Positions 1 through 8,269 of a DNA stretch of 64,000 nucleotides are shown one piece after another. The DNA lies in the NCBI GenBank assembly GCA_015065615.1, contig SVPY01000003.1, positions 62,001-126,000 of the forward strand, in the 5' to 3' direction. Position numbers and translations under genes: made by a program. Numbering within the stretch: the first letter of the stretch is position 1; each line of letters starts with the position of its first letter. The notes beneath the pieces were generated by a model. That model searched no databases. It saw only the letters and a program-made list of their open reading frames with translations, and was not told where the DNA came from. The DNA comes from Oscillospiraceae bacterium (GTDB lineage: Bacteria; Bacillota; Clostridia; Oscillospirales; Acutalibacteraceae).

Positions 1-2
1 GA

Positions 3-80
3 GACTGTATGATTGCAATCAAGCAGAGAAAAGCAGCCCAGCTTCTTGAGGAAATGGATTTAGAGGATTGGGATTTATAA
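3..80 (+). CDS. C-terminal end of an unknown protein (partial)
   Basis: An open frame enters from the left edge and ends at TAA after 25 codons. The visible tail is mostly charged (IKQRKAAQLLEEMDLEDWDL) and looks helical. The frame is supported because a strong hairpin follows directly after the stop. No function can be assigned from so short a piece. Confidence 0.5.
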   Translation, partial: DCMIAIKQRKAAQLLEEMDLEDWDL

Positions 81-98
81 TTTAATTAAAATTAATGA

Positions 99-133
99 AG
101 CAGCGAGAGAAAAATTTCTTTCGCTGCTGTTTA
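99..133 (+). terminator. Hairpin terminator after the first partial gene
   Basis: AGCAGCGAGAGAAA pairs with TTTCTTTCGCTGCT over 14 bp with one G-T wobble and a 2-nt loop. Only a short T-rich tail follows. It lies between the partial gene and the lipoprotein gene. Confidence 0.6.
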
Positions 134-158
134 TAATTATGAAATGGAGGAATTTATT

Positions 159-995
159 ATGAAAAGATACTTAACCTTATTTTTTGTTTTTATTATGATT
201 TTAACTTTTTGTGCTTGCGGTAATACAGAAGATAGTGCATCAAACAGTTCTTCGAAAAGTTCTATGAATGCCACTCTCGCTGGAGGCGAAAAGTCAGAAA
301 ATGAAAACGTAAACAGCTGGGTGTTAGGTGGATGGAAATTTGATGATTTCGATGGTAAATTCGACTCTGCAGACGAAATTGGCGCTCCCCTTTCCTTTAT
401 TTTTACGGAAGATAATGTTGAAGTTCTGTATGAAGATAAGAGCGAAAAGGGTACTTACGAGGTAGTTGATATAGAAGAAGGCGAGAAAAAAGTTATATGT
501 ACTTTTGTAAGCGAGACTATAGAGCTTTTTCTTAGTAAGGGTGGGTATTTAGCATATCCCGGCAATCCTTATGGCGCTATACTTGCTTACTGTGCATCTG
601 ATTACGTTGAGAATGTAGAGAACTCAGATATTAAGGATGATAAGCCCGTGCTTTCAAGCAGCGAGGCTAAGAAGTTAGCAAGTGACTTTGCAAAGAATTT
701 TGATGGCGTACTTGAAGCTGCTGCCAAAGATTATGACGGCGATATAAACAGTGTTAATAGGATTAACGTTGAATCGGTTTCAGTAAGTAAAAAGAATGCA
801 TATACCGATGGTCCTAATTACTATGAGATTATAGCAAAAGGAAGTTTCACTGCTAAAGATGACTACGGTAAGAGCTTGGGTACATATTATTTTGATTGGA
901 CTCTTGTAATTGATTATCGTGCTGAAGGCAACAAATGGATCAGTTATCACTGGGCGGATGGCACATGGAAGGATGACGTAAAAATTCATAAATAA
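159..995 (+). CDS. Putative lipoprotein of unknown function
   Basis: A 278-residue protein starting MKRYLTLFFVFIMILTFCACG. It has a lysine/arginine N-terminus, a hydrophobic stretch (about residues 4-18) and a lipobox-like FCAC, so it is probably exported and lipid-anchored. A Ser/Asn-rich linker follows, then an acidic Asp/Glu/Tyr-rich domain with no motif I recognise. The ORF track starts 15 bases upstream, but the GGAGG there is the ribosome binding site for this start (8-nt spacing), so the later ATG is preferred. The gene has its own strong terminator and no obvious operon partner. The function is unknown; a small-ligand or cell-surface role is only a guess from the export signal. Confidence 0.8.
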   Translation: MKRYLTLFFVFIMILTFCACGNTEDSASNSSSKSSMNATLAGGEKSENENVNSWVLGGWKFDDFDGKFDSADEIGAPLSFIFTEDNVEVLYEDKSEKGTYEVVDIEEGEKKVICTFVSETIELFLSKGGYLAYPGNPYGAILAYCASDYVENVENSDIKDDKPVLSSSEAKKLASDFAKNFDGVLEAAAKDYDGDINSVNRINVESVSVSKKNAYTDGPNYYEIIAKGSFTAKDDYGKSLGTYYFDWTLVIDYRAEGNKWISYHWADGTWKDDVKIHK

Positions 996-1017
996 AGCTG
1001 ATTTGGCTATCATAAAA

Positions 1018-1049
1018 ACCTCTGAGTTTAATAGCTCAGAGGTCTTTTT
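1018..1049. terminator. Bidirectional terminator
   Basis: ACCTCTGAG and CTCAGAGGT form a perfect 9-bp stem with an 8-nt loop, followed by a T-run on the plus strand and an A-rich flank that gives a T-run on the minus strand. It sits between two convergent genes and can serve both. Confidence 0.85.
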
Positions 1050-1055
1050 ATATGC

Positions 1056-1973
1056 TTATTCCGTGATCTTTTTAATTAAATCATTCATCAAATTATCGCG
1101 GTTGATGTGATAAACGTAGCACATTAATTTACCCTTGGGGTTCATTCCGTAGTGGTCGTCGTATTCGGGAATGGGTGTGGCGCAAAGGTAGCTTTGCATA
1201 AATCTATCGTTATCGTTTAAAAGCCATGCAATAGCGGTAACGTCCCATATAACTCTTGTCCAGGGTTTATTTAAAGCGTAGGAATCAGCTTCAGCGATGG
1301 AATTTTCCGCAAGGTAGGTTGCAAGTTTGTTTTTACCGTGGAACCAATATAAAAGCTCGGGCTTAGAGATTGTAAAGATATCAACAACACCTGCGCAGGG
1401 AAGCTGAACGAATGCCGCTTCACTGCCCATTACCACTCTTGCGGCGGCAACGTCCTGATACATATTAAATTCTGCAGAATCTGTCCAGTGAAGCGCCGTA
1501 CCGCCAAGCCATACTACTACCGTGTTTTCGGCAATTTCGGGGGCTTTGATAAATGCGGAAGCCACGTTTGTGATAGCTCCTATAGCCACGATGTATAAAG
1601 GATTTTCGGGGCTATAATTTTTAGCAAGCTTAACTATATATTCGGCGGCGTCGCTTTCTACGGGAGTTTTTTCGTCAGTTAAGAAATTTTCACTGCCTCT
1701 GTAAGTTTTTTCTTTAAACTCATCCATATCCGCTAAACTGAGAAGCTTTAAAATTTCATTGTAGCTTTTTTCCATACCGTCCTTAGGGCTTTCTGATTTA
1801 GCGTTTAAAAAAGGTGCGGCTAAAATAGCTTTGATATTAAGTTTATCCTGATTTTTAAGCATATAGGAGATGGCAAACTGATCGTCGATTTCATTATATG
1901 CGTCGGTATCCAGTATAACGTCTATTTTACCTTTTGGTACTTCCAAATTTTTAATAAGCTGTTCTGTTGTCAT
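1056..1973 (-). CDS. Nucleoside hydrolase (IUNH family)
   Basis: A 305-residue cytosolic enzyme predicted to cleave the N-glycosidic bond of ribonucleosides, giving base and ribose. The N-terminal DTDAYNEIDDQ is a variant of the Ca2+-binding DxDxxxDD motif of inosine-uridine nucleoside hydrolases, and VVWLGGTALHW/EFNMYQD matches the second conserved block with an Asn and an Asp near the substrate. The length is normal for the family. It lies 17 bp behind a ribokinase gene on the same strand, a pairing that makes chemical sense: ribose released here can be phosphorylated at once. The substrate base preference cannot be read from the sequence. Confidence 0.85.
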   Translation of the reverse strand: MTTEQLIKNLEVPKGKIDVILDTDAYNEIDDQFAISYMLKNQDKLNIKAILAAPFLNAKSESPKDGMEKSYNEILKLLSLADMDEFKEKTYRGSENFLTDEKTPVESDAAEYIVKLAKNYSPENPLYIVAIGAITNVASAFIKAPEIAENTVVVWLGGTALHWTDSAEFNMYQDVAAARVVMGSEAAFVQLPCAGVVDIFTISKPELLYWFHGKNKLATYLAENSIAEADSYALNKPWTRVIWDVTAIAWLLNDNDRFMQSYLCATPIPEYDDHYGMNPKGKLMCYVYHINRDNLMNDLIKKITE

Positions 1974-1990
1974 AATTATATGGTCCTTTC

Positions 1991-2890
1991 TTATAATAAT
2001 TTTAAGGTATCAAGAGCACTTATAACTTCATCCCAGGTTGGAATTGAGGGTGCGGCGCCCATTTTTGTAATGGCAAGGCTTGAAGCAGCGGAAGCTATTT
2101 TAATTGCTTCCTCGGGAATTAAGCCCTTTGAAATGCCCGAGAGGAAAAATCCCGTGAAGGTATCACCTGCGGCGGTGGTATCAACGGGGGTTACGTCGAA
2201 AATTCCGTGGCTGTGGCGCTGGTTTTTGTAGCTGTAAATACAGCCCTTACTGCCTAAAGTGAGCATCACTATCATTTCGGGGTACTTTACTTTCATTTCG
2301 TTTAAGAAATCTTCGGGTGAAAGTCCGCCTGAAAGGTCAGATGCCTCGGTTTTATTTAAAATAAGGCAGCTTACTTTATTTAAATCAATTTCCTTTATGC
2401 TTTCGTCAAAAGGCGAAGGGTTAAGCACGGTAAAAAGTCCCTTATCAAAGGCTTTTTCTATTATATAAGGGACTAAATTTATTTCGTTCTGAATCAATAG
2501 GATGTCGCCTTTTTCAAAATGGGATAAAACCCCGTCGATATAATCTTTAGTAAAAGCGTAATTGGTGCCGTGGAAAAGGAAAATTGAGTTTTCGCCTTTT
2601 TTATCCACTTGAATTATGGCGTGACCCGTTTTATCCTTGGTTACTTTTAAGTAATCAAGCTTTGCCCCTGCATTTAAAAGCTCGTCCTTTAAAAATAAGC
2701 CGTCCTCACCGATTATTGCGGCAGGGTAAACTTCCATACCTGCTCTTGAAAGGGCGACAGTTTGGTTTAAACCTTTACCGCCTGGGAAAAGCTCCAATTT
2801 CTCGCTGCCCTCGGTTTCACCCGGGCGCACGATATGGTCTAAAGAGTAAACGTAATCTATATTGCAGGAAGCAAAATTTACCGTTTTCAT
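1991..2890 (-). CDS. rbsK: Ribokinase-like PfkB-family sugar kinase
   Basis: A PfkB-family carbohydrate kinase of 299 residues. The PfkB signatures are GGKGLNQTVALSRAG near the N-terminus and the anion-hole/catalytic-base motif DTTAAGDTFTGFF near the C-terminus. The overall pattern fits ribokinase (ATP + D-ribose to ribose 5-phosphate). The track starts 33 bases further upstream; I prefer MKTVNFAS because GAGAGGG lies 7 nt before it. It is the first gene of a two-gene operon with the nucleoside hydrolase, driven by a good promoter (TTGCAA-17-TATAAT). Another PfkB substrate is possible, but the partner gene favours ribose. Confidence 0.85.
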   Translation of the reverse strand: MKTVNFASCNIDYVYSLDHIVRPGETEGSEKLELFPGGKGLNQTVALSRAGMEVYPAAIIGEDGLFLKDELLNAGAKLDYLKVTKDKTGHAIIQVDKKGENSIFLFHGTNYAFTKDYIDGVLSHFEKGDILLIQNEINLVPYIIEKAFDKGLFTVLNPSPFDESIKEIDLNKVSCLILNKTEASDLSGGLSPEDFLNEMKVKYPEMIVMLTLGSKGCIYSYKNQRHSHGIFDVTPVDTTAAGDTFTGFFLSGISKGLIPEEAIKIASAASSLAITKMGAAPSIPTWDEVISALDTLKLL

Positions 2891-2921
2891 AATATTCCCT
2901 CTCTTTTTAATCTGTAGTTTC

Positions 2922-2950
2922 ATTATAATAAAGTTTTAATTTACTTGCAA
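2922..2950 (-). promoter_or_regulatory. Promoter of the ribokinase/nucleoside hydrolase operon
   Basis: On the minus strand TTGCAA (2950-2945) is followed after 17 bp by TATAAT (2927-2922), about 32 bp before the ribokinase start codon. It is divergent from the promoter at 2998. Confidence 0.7.
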
Positions 2951-2997
2951 TAGAAAATAGATATTTCATACAAATATAACGGGGGGGATTACGGGTA

Positions 2998-3026
2998 TTG
3001 ACAAAATACGAAATGTTGATTATAAT
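2998..3026 (+). promoter_or_regulatory. Sigma-A-type promoter
   Basis: TTGACA and TATAAT separated by 17 bp, a consensus match, 34 bp before the start codon of the downstream small membrane protein. A run of seven G lies just upstream. Confidence 0.8.
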
Positions 3027-3059
3027 ATAAGTGAAGATAAAATAAGGAGGGTAAAAATT

Positions 3060-3497
3060 ATGAATAAAAGAAAAGTTATTTTAATAGGAGTTTTGATACT
3101 TATTTTACTGATTATAGTTTCTCTTTTGTTATTCCTTTTTAACCCTTCTCTTTCGTTAAGTCTGATGGGAAACGATATTTTATTTACAGACAGATACGAA
3201 ACCGAATACGGAAATTATACTGTTTACGTAACAGAGAAGGACGGAACGCTGGGCATAAAAATTTACCTTGACGACGGTTTTTTTGGAAGTTTAAGAGAAG
3301 CTGGTATAGGTTCGGGTGATAATAATACTGCACACGGTGTGATAGTTTTAACGGGCGTAAGAAACGGAAAACCGTTTACAGAGAACATTGACGTTTATGC
3401 AACAGAAGCGGACACCAATATTATCGACGATAAAATTATCTGTTCTGAAGAATTTAAATTTAAGGACAAAAATTACAAATTAGTATATTCCCATTAA
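3060..3497 (+). CDS. Small membrane-anchored protein of unknown function
   Basis: A 145-residue protein with one strongly hydrophobic N-terminal segment (about residues 6-28, ILIGVLILILLIIVSLLLFLF) after a KRK charge cluster, so it is anchored in the membrane with the rest probably outside. The remainder is a soluble, beta-rich-looking domain with many Asp, Thr and Gly residues and no recognised motif. It has a consensus promoter, an AAGGAGGG ribosome binding site and its own terminator, so it is a real monocistronic gene. The function is unknown. Confidence 0.75.
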   Translation: MNKRKVILIGVLILILLIIVSLLLFLFNPSLSLSLMGNDILFTDRYETEYGNYTVYVTEKDGTLGIKIYLDDGFFGSLREAGIGSGDNNTAHGVIVLTGVRNGKPFTENIDVYATEADTNIIDDKIICSEEFKFKDKNYKLVYSH

Positions 3498-3504
3498 ATA
3501 AATT

Positions 3505-3545
3505 AAAGCAAGAGAGATATAAAAATCTTTCTTGCTTTTCTTTTA
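3505..3545. terminator. Bidirectional terminator
   Basis: AAAGCAAGAGAGAT pairs with ATCTTTCTTGCTTT over 14 positions with one wobble, followed by TTCTTTT on the plus strand. It separates two convergent genes. Confidence 0.8.
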
Positions 3546-3556
3546 CCGTTTAATGT

Positions 3557-4339
3557 TTATAAGCTGATATCAAGCACCATCATAATCAAAAATCCCAAAG
3601 AGGCGCCTATACTTCCTAAGGTGCTTCCTTTTTTGTCGCAGTTTTCACTGGCTGCAGGGATCAATTCCTTAACTACCGCCAAAAACATAGCTCCTGCCGC
3701 AAAGGAGAGAAACCACGGAATGTAGGATGCAATAAATGACGCGATAATTACAGTTAAAACTCCGAATATGGGTTCAACTATGCCCGACATACTGCCAAGA
3801 AAAAAGGCTTTAAGCCTTTTTTCTCCCATTTGCCTTAAGGGCAGTGCCACCGCCGCGCCTTCGGGAAAATTCTGTATGCCTATGCCTATTGCCAGAGCTA
3901 TTGCGGAGGCAAAAAGAGCAGGGTCGTTTTGCTTTGCCGCCGTAGCGAAGCTTAAGCCTACCGCCATTCCTTCGGGGATATTATGAAGAGTGATGGCGGA
4001 TATCAGAAGGGCGCTGCTTCTGTTATTTTTCGTAAGGGACAGACGGTTTATCAGGTTATCGAAAATAAGAATGAAAAGCACGCCGAGAATAAAACCGCCT
4101 GCGGAGGGCAAAGCGGGATGAACACCGTTATCTTCCGCGTATTCCATGGAAGGTATAAGTAAACTCCAAACTGCCGCCGCCAGCATAACGCCCGAAGCAA
4201 AGCCGTAGAGGATATTTTTCAGCTTAACGGAATTGTTTTCTTTGAATATAATTACCACCGCGGCTCCCAGCGCGGTCATAAAAAATGTAAATAAGCACCC
4301 GAGAAGGGCGTATAATAAAGCTTTTTCGATATATATCAC
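3557..4339 (-). CDS. ZIP-family divalent metal transporter
   Basis: A 260-residue integral membrane protein with about eight hydrophobic segments. It contains the two ZIP metal-binding helices, LHNIPEGMAVGLSF and IQNFPEGAAVALPL, with the His/Asn/Glu/Pro pattern of the GufA/ZupT type. It should import zinc or a related divalent cation. The start is uncertain: the track's GTG lies inside GAGGTGAT, which itself looks like the ribosome binding site, so a later non-standard start (an AUA or AUC codon at residues 2-4) or the Met near residue 21 is possible. It is monocistronic, with no metal regulator beside it. Confidence 0.85.
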   Translation of the reverse strand: MIYIEKALLYALLGCLFTFFMTALGAAVVIIFKENNSVKLKNILYGFASGVMLAAAVWSLLIPSMEYAEDNGVHPALPSAGGFILGVLFILIFDNLINRLSLTKNNRSSALLISAITLHNIPEGMAVGLSFATAAKQNDPALFASAIALAIGIGIQNFPEGAAVALPLRQMGEKRLKAFFLGSMSGIVEPIFGVLTVIIASFIASYIPWFLSFAAGAMFLAVVKELIPAASENCDKKGSTLGSIGASLGFLIMMVLDISL

Positions 4340-4682
4340 CTCAGATTTGAGTCTTAATTCATTTTATGCAGGAAAAAATTTTTTGACATCGGGCAAAACA
4401 AAATCTCCCGCAATATAAACCGAAAATCTTGCAAAATTAATTATAAAAAACCTTGATTTTTATACAATTTAGGACTAAAATGAATAATGGTAAAAAATTG
4501 CTTCAAAATTAAAACGTTTGCAGAGGTTAAAAAGTTTGAAAGTAAATTTTCATACCTTTGCTTTTGCACTTGCGGTATTTTAGGATACAAAATTATGATA
4601 AAATGCCCCGAAAAATAAGAATAAGGAATTGCTTTGCCGAAGTAAAGCAGAGCAATCAAATCAATAATAAAGGTCTGATAAT
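4340..4682. other. Intergenic stretch between ZIP transporter and rpiR
   Basis: About 340 AT-rich bases between divergent genes. The only clear structure is a hairpin, ATTGCTTTGC (4628-4637) with GCAGAGCAAT (4647-4656), in the rpiR leader. A weak promoter-like pair (TTGCGG then TATGAT, about 18 bp apart) lies around 4570-4605. The 83-codon minus-strand ORF here looks spurious. Confidence 0.4.
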
Positions 4683-5555
4683 ATGAACGCACAGCTTTCA
4701 GAAAGAATTAAATCAAAAGAGAAAAAGTTTTCCAAGGGTCAGAGGCTCATTGCTTTATATATAATGGAGCAGTACGATAAGGCTGCTTTTATGACTGCAT
4801 CCAAACTCGGCGTTACCGTAGGTGTAAGTGAATCCACCGTAGTCCGTTTTGCCACAGAGCTTGGCTACAGCGGTTACCCCGAGCTTCAGCAGGCAATGCA
4901 GGAGATGATAAGAAATAAGCTTACAAGTGTACAGAGGCTTGAAAGTACCTATAATAATTATAAGGTAGAGGATCTTTTGGAGGCTTCTTTAAATCAGGAT
5001 ATCGATATAATCAGAAAAACCAAGGATTCCGTGGATAAAGAGGAGTTCTACAGCGCAGTAAATGCCCTTATGAAAGCCGATACCATATTTATTTTAGGTG
5101 CGGGCAGTTCTTTGGCGCTTGCAACCTTCTTAAACCATTACCTCCGCCTTATTTTCCCTAACGTTGAAATGCTCGACTCCACAAGTGAGGCTGAAATATT
5201 CCAGCAGATGGTAAGAATAGGCGAAAAAGACGCGGTTATAGGCATAAGCTTCCCCCGCTACTCAAAAAGAGCGGCAAAAGCCCTTCGCTATGCAAGCGAC
5301 CGCGGCGCCGAGACTATTGCAATTACCGATACCGTCCTCTCACCCCTTGCGCAGTGCTCAAAATATAAGCTCCTTGCAAAGAGTGATATGGTGTCCTTCG
5401 TTGACTCCCTCGTTGGCCCTTTAAGCCTTATAAATGCTTTGATAGTTACAATTGCCATAATAAAAAAAGAAGACGTCGCAAAAACCCTAACTACGTTGGA
5501 GCACATCTGGGATGAATACGGCGTTTATGAGAAGATAGATGACAGAACGAAATAA
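4683..5555 (+). CDS. RpiR/MurR-family transcriptional regulator with SIS domain
   Basis: A 290-residue regulator. Residues 1-75 form the RpiR winged helix-turn-helix (ASKLGVTVGVSESTVVRFA is the recognition region) and residues about 125-265 form a SIS phosphosugar-binding domain (ILGAGSSLALA; GISFPRYSKRAAKAL). Such proteins control sugar or amino-sugar genes in response to a sugar phosphate. The ribosome binding site AAAGG is modest. The gene overlaps the flavoprotein gene downstream by 17 bp, so the two are translated from one message. No sugar gene is adjacent, so the effector and targets are unknown. Confidence 0.85.
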   Translation: MNAQLSERIKSKEKKFSKGQRLIALYIMEQYDKAAFMTASKLGVTVGVSESTVVRFATELGYSGYPELQQAMQEMIRNKLTSVQRLESTYNNYKVEDLLEASLNQDIDIIRKTKDSVDKEEFYSAVNALMKADTIFILGAGSSLALATFLNHYLRLIFPNVEMLDSTSEAEIFQQMVRIGEKDAVIGISFPRYSKRAAKALRYASDRGAETIAITDTVLSPLAQCSKYKLLAKSDMVSFVDSLVGPLSLINALIVTIAIIKKEDVAKTLTTLEHIWDEYGVYEKIDDRTK

Positions 5556-6795
5556 TAAAAACGAAAATTACGACGTTATAATAATAGGCGCAGGCGCCGC
5601 AGGTCTGATGGCGGCGGGGTCTGCCTTAGAGCGCGGTATGAGCGTTTTGATGTTTGATAAAAACGAAAAGCTCGGCAGAAAATTAAGAATTACAGGTAAA
5701 GGCAGATGTAACGTAACGAATAACTGCACGAAAGAAACCGTAATTGCATCTACCGTAAGTAACCCACGGTTTTTATACAGCGCTCTTAACTTTTTCAGCC
5801 CCGAAGATACCATGAATTTTTTCGAAAATTTAGGTGTACCTTTAAAAACAGAGCGAGGAAACCGCGTTTTCCCGGTTTCAGATAAGGCGGATGATATTGC
5901 AGAGGCTCTTGTAAATTACTGCTCAGGCGCTAAAATCGTAAGAAATACCGTTAAAGAGGTGTTTGCCGAAAACGGCGAAATTAAAGGTGTGAAAACCGAG
6001 AATAAAACATATTACGGTAAAAACGTGCTTATAGCCACGGGCGGCGCCTCCTATAAAGCTACGGGCTCCACCGGTGACGGCTATAAATTTGCAGAGAGTT
6101 TAGGTCACGAGGTTACAAAACTTTCACCTTCATTGGTTGCATTGAGCTGCAGCGATAAGGATATCCCCTTAGCGCAGGGCTTATCCCTTAGAAATATAGG
6201 CTTTAAAATTACCGATAAAGTTAAAAACAAGGTAATTTACGAGGATTTCGGTGAACTTTTATTTACCCATTTCGGTATCAGCGGTCCTGTTGTATTAAGC
6301 GGCAGCGCTCACCTGAAGGATATGGAAAAAAACAGATTCACAGCTTCAATTGATTTAAAGCCCGCTCTTGATAAGGAGAAGCTTGACCAAAGGCTTTTAA
6401 GGGATTTAAACGAAAATAAAAACCGCGACCTTGTAAATTCCTTACAGGCGCTTCTGCCCCAGAAGCTTATTGAGGTTGTAATAGAAAGAAGCGGAATCGA
6501 CGGCAGAACCAAATGTAATTCCATAACGAAAAAACAGCGCGAAGCTCTTTTAAGCGTGCTTAAAAATTTTACCGCAGAAATAGTGGATTTCCGTTCCCTT
6601 AACGAAGCTATAGTTACAAGAGGCGGAGTGGCTGTTAAAGAAATCAACCCCAAAACTATGGAATCAAAGCTTATAAAAGGACTTTTCTTTGCTGGCGAAG
6701 TAATAGACGTGGATGCTTACACAGGGGGCTTTAACCTGCAGATAGCATTCTCAACGGCAAAACTTGCCGCAGAAAATTTTTATTACGGCGAATAA
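5539..6795 (+). CDS. BaiN/HI0933-family FAD-dependent oxidoreductase
   Basis: A 418-residue flavoprotein. The N-terminus has the dinucleotide-binding fingerprint VIIIGAGAAGLMAA, followed by the family signature GRKLRITGKGRCNVTNNC, and the C-terminus has the second FAD contact GLFFAGEVIDVDAYTGGFNLQ. This matches the HI0933/YhiN family, which includes BaiN, a bile-acid 7-alpha-dehydroxylation pathway reductase. Most members have no known substrate, so a bile-acid role should not be assumed. It overlaps rpiR and is followed 22 bp later by cmk, an arrangement common in Clostridia that places it in the cmk-plsC-ispH operon. Confidence 0.85.
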   Translation: MTERNNKNENYDVIIIGAGAAGLMAAGSALERGMSVLMFDKNEKLGRKLRITGKGRCNVTNNCTKETVIASTVSNPRFLYSALNFFSPEDTMNFFENLGVPLKTERGNRVFPVSDKADDIAEALVNYCSGAKIVRNTVKEVFAENGEIKGVKTENKTYYGKNVLIATGGASYKATGSTGDGYKFAESLGHEVTKLSPSLVALSCSDKDIPLAQGLSLRNIGFKITDKVKNKVIYEDFGELLFTHFGISGPVVLSGSAHLKDMEKNRFTASIDLKPALDKEKLDQRLLRDLNENKNRDLVNSLQALLPQKLIEVVIERSGIDGRTKCNSITKKQREALLSVLKNFTAEIVDFRSLNEAIVTRGGVAVKEINPKTMESKLIKGLFFAGEVIDVDAYTGGFNLQIAFSTAKLAAENFYYGE

Positions 6796-6817
6796 TATAC
6801 GAAAGGATAGTTTAAAT

Positions 6818-7489
6818 ATGAAATACGCAGTAGCTATTGACGGTCCTGCAGGCGCAGGTAAATCCAGTATAGCAAAGGAAGTGTCAAAGCGCCTTGGCTT
6901 CATTTACGTGGATACGGGTGCTTTATACAGAACCGTGGCGCTGTACCTTTTAAATAACGGCATTAAAGCAGACGAGATCGATAAAATTGAAGAAGCTCTC
7001 AAGCATATTGAGGTTTCTATGGAGCATAAGGAGGACGGCCAGCACGTATTTTTATGCGGTGAGGACGTTTCTCATTTAATAAGAACCGAGCCCGTTTCCA
7101 TGATGGCATCCACCACAAGCGCTTTACCTGTAGTAAGAAAGTTCCTTTTTGACCTGCAGGTTCAGATGGCGGAAAAATATAACGTTATTATGGACGGCAG
7201 AGATATCGGCACGGTGGTACTTCCCAACGCTCAGGTTAAAATTTTCTTAACCGCTACAGCCGAGGACAGAGCAAAAAGAAGAATGCTTGAATACAAGGCG
7301 AAAGGACAGGAAGCGGATTTTGATAAAATTTTGGAAGATATCATCAAGCGCGACTACCAGGATATGAACAGAGCCACTTCACCCTTAAAAAAGGCAGAGG
7401 ACGCTATTTTGCTCGATACTACGGGCAACGAGTTTTCACAGTCTGTGGAGCTTATGATGAATACGATAAAATCCAGACTTTCTATATGA
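6818..7489 (+). CDS. cmk: Cytidylate kinase
   Basis: A 223-residue enzyme phosphorylating CMP/dCMP with ATP. It has the P-loop GPAGAGKSS, the DTGALYR motif and DGRDIGTVV, all typical of Cmk, plus the lid region RDYQDMNR. The track begins 54 bases upstream; GAAAGGATAG lies at the right distance from MKYAVAID, which also matches the usual Cmk N-terminus, so the later ATG is used. It is followed by plsC and ispH-S1, the normal clostridial order. Confidence 0.95.
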   Translation: MKYAVAIDGPAGAGKSSIAKEVSKRLGFIYVDTGALYRTVALYLLNNGIKADEIDKIEEALKHIEVSMEHKEDGQHVFLCGEDVSHLIRTEPVSMMASTTSALPVVRKFLFDLQVQMAEKYNVIMDGRDIGTVVLPNAQVKIFLTATAEDRAKRRMLEYKAKGQEADFDKILEDIIKRDYQDMNRATSPLKKAEDAILLDTTGNEFSQSVELMMNTIKSRLSI

Positions 7490-7528
7490 TTTAATATAGT
7501 CTAATCTAATCTGAAAAGGAATTACAAA

Positions 7529-8266
7529 ATGAAAAAAGAGAGAAGACCTCTTATAATCAAGCTTGCAAATTTAGTTATGCCGCTTTTTTATAAGCTTAAG
7601 TACGGTTTAAGTATTAAAGGCAAGGAGAATTTGCCAGAAAGCGGTCCTGCAATTATTTGCTCCAGTCACGTAACAGCTCACGACCCCATTATGATAGGCT
7701 GCTACAGTAAGCGCTACATCCGTTATATGGCTAAGGACAGCCTTTTTAAAAACAAATTTATAGGTGCGTTTTTACGCCATGTAGGTGCCTTCCCTGTTGC
7801 AAGAGGCAAAGGCGATATGGACTCTATCAACGAAGGTATGGATTACATTAAAAACGGCGGAGTAATGTGTATTTTCCTTGAAGGTACGCGCAGTAAGGAT
7901 GGCGTACCCGGCAAGCCCAAGTCCGGCGTAGGCTTGATTGCCGCCCAGACCAAAGTCCCCGTTATTCCCATTGCCATTATAGGTCAGAACGGCAGGAATC
8001 CCAAAAACGCCAAAAAATCTATGCTCAATATCGGCAAGCCTATTGCTTTCGAGGAACTTCAGGTAGATGAGAGCAACGTACGAAGCTACAAAAAAGCCGC
8101 GATGTATATAATGGATAAAATTTTAGAGCTTCGCAGCGAGGCTATTGAAATTATGGGCGGCGAGGATTTAGCCACAAAAGAATACGAAGAAAAGAAGGCT
8201 CTTGAAAAGGCAGAAAAAGAAGCAAAACGCGCAGAAAAACTTTTGCAGGAAAAGGAAGCTGAGTAA
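7529..8266 (+). CDS. plsC: 1-acyl-sn-glycerol-3-phosphate acyltransferase
   Basis: A 245-residue acyltransferase making phosphatidic acid from lysophosphatidic acid. The catalytic HX4D motif is present (SHVTAHDP; His47, Asp52), as are the substrate-binding FLEGTRS (Glu118) and the VPVIPIAI block. Membrane association is expected. The last 45 residues are an unusual Lys/Glu/Ala-rich coiled-coil tail (EEKKALEKAEKEAKRAEK). The gene follows cmk by 39 bp and is separated from ispH-S1 by only 3 bp, consistent with one operon. Confidence 0.9.
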   Translation: MKKERRPLIIKLANLVMPLFYKLKYGLSIKGKENLPESGPAIICSSHVTAHDPIMIGCYSKRYIRYMAKDSLFKNKFIGAFLRHVGAFPVARGKGDMDSINEGMDYIKNGGVMCIFLEGTRSKDGVPGKPKSGVGLIAAQTKVPVIPIAIIGQNGRNPKNAKKSMLNIGKPIAFEELQVDESNVRSYKKAAMYIMDKILELRSEAIEIMGGEDLATKEYEEKKALEKAEKEAKRAEKLLQEKEAE

Positions 8267-8269
8267 ATA

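Noticed and set aside
4441-4692. 83-codon minus-strand ORF between the ZIP and rpiR genes
   Set aside because: No ribosome binding site, AT-rich random-looking translation, and overlap with the rpiR start. Treated as a chance ORF.
5539-6795. Specific call as bile-acid enzyme BaiN
   Set aside because: The family is broad and the gene sits in a housekeeping operon with no other bai genes, so only the family name is used.
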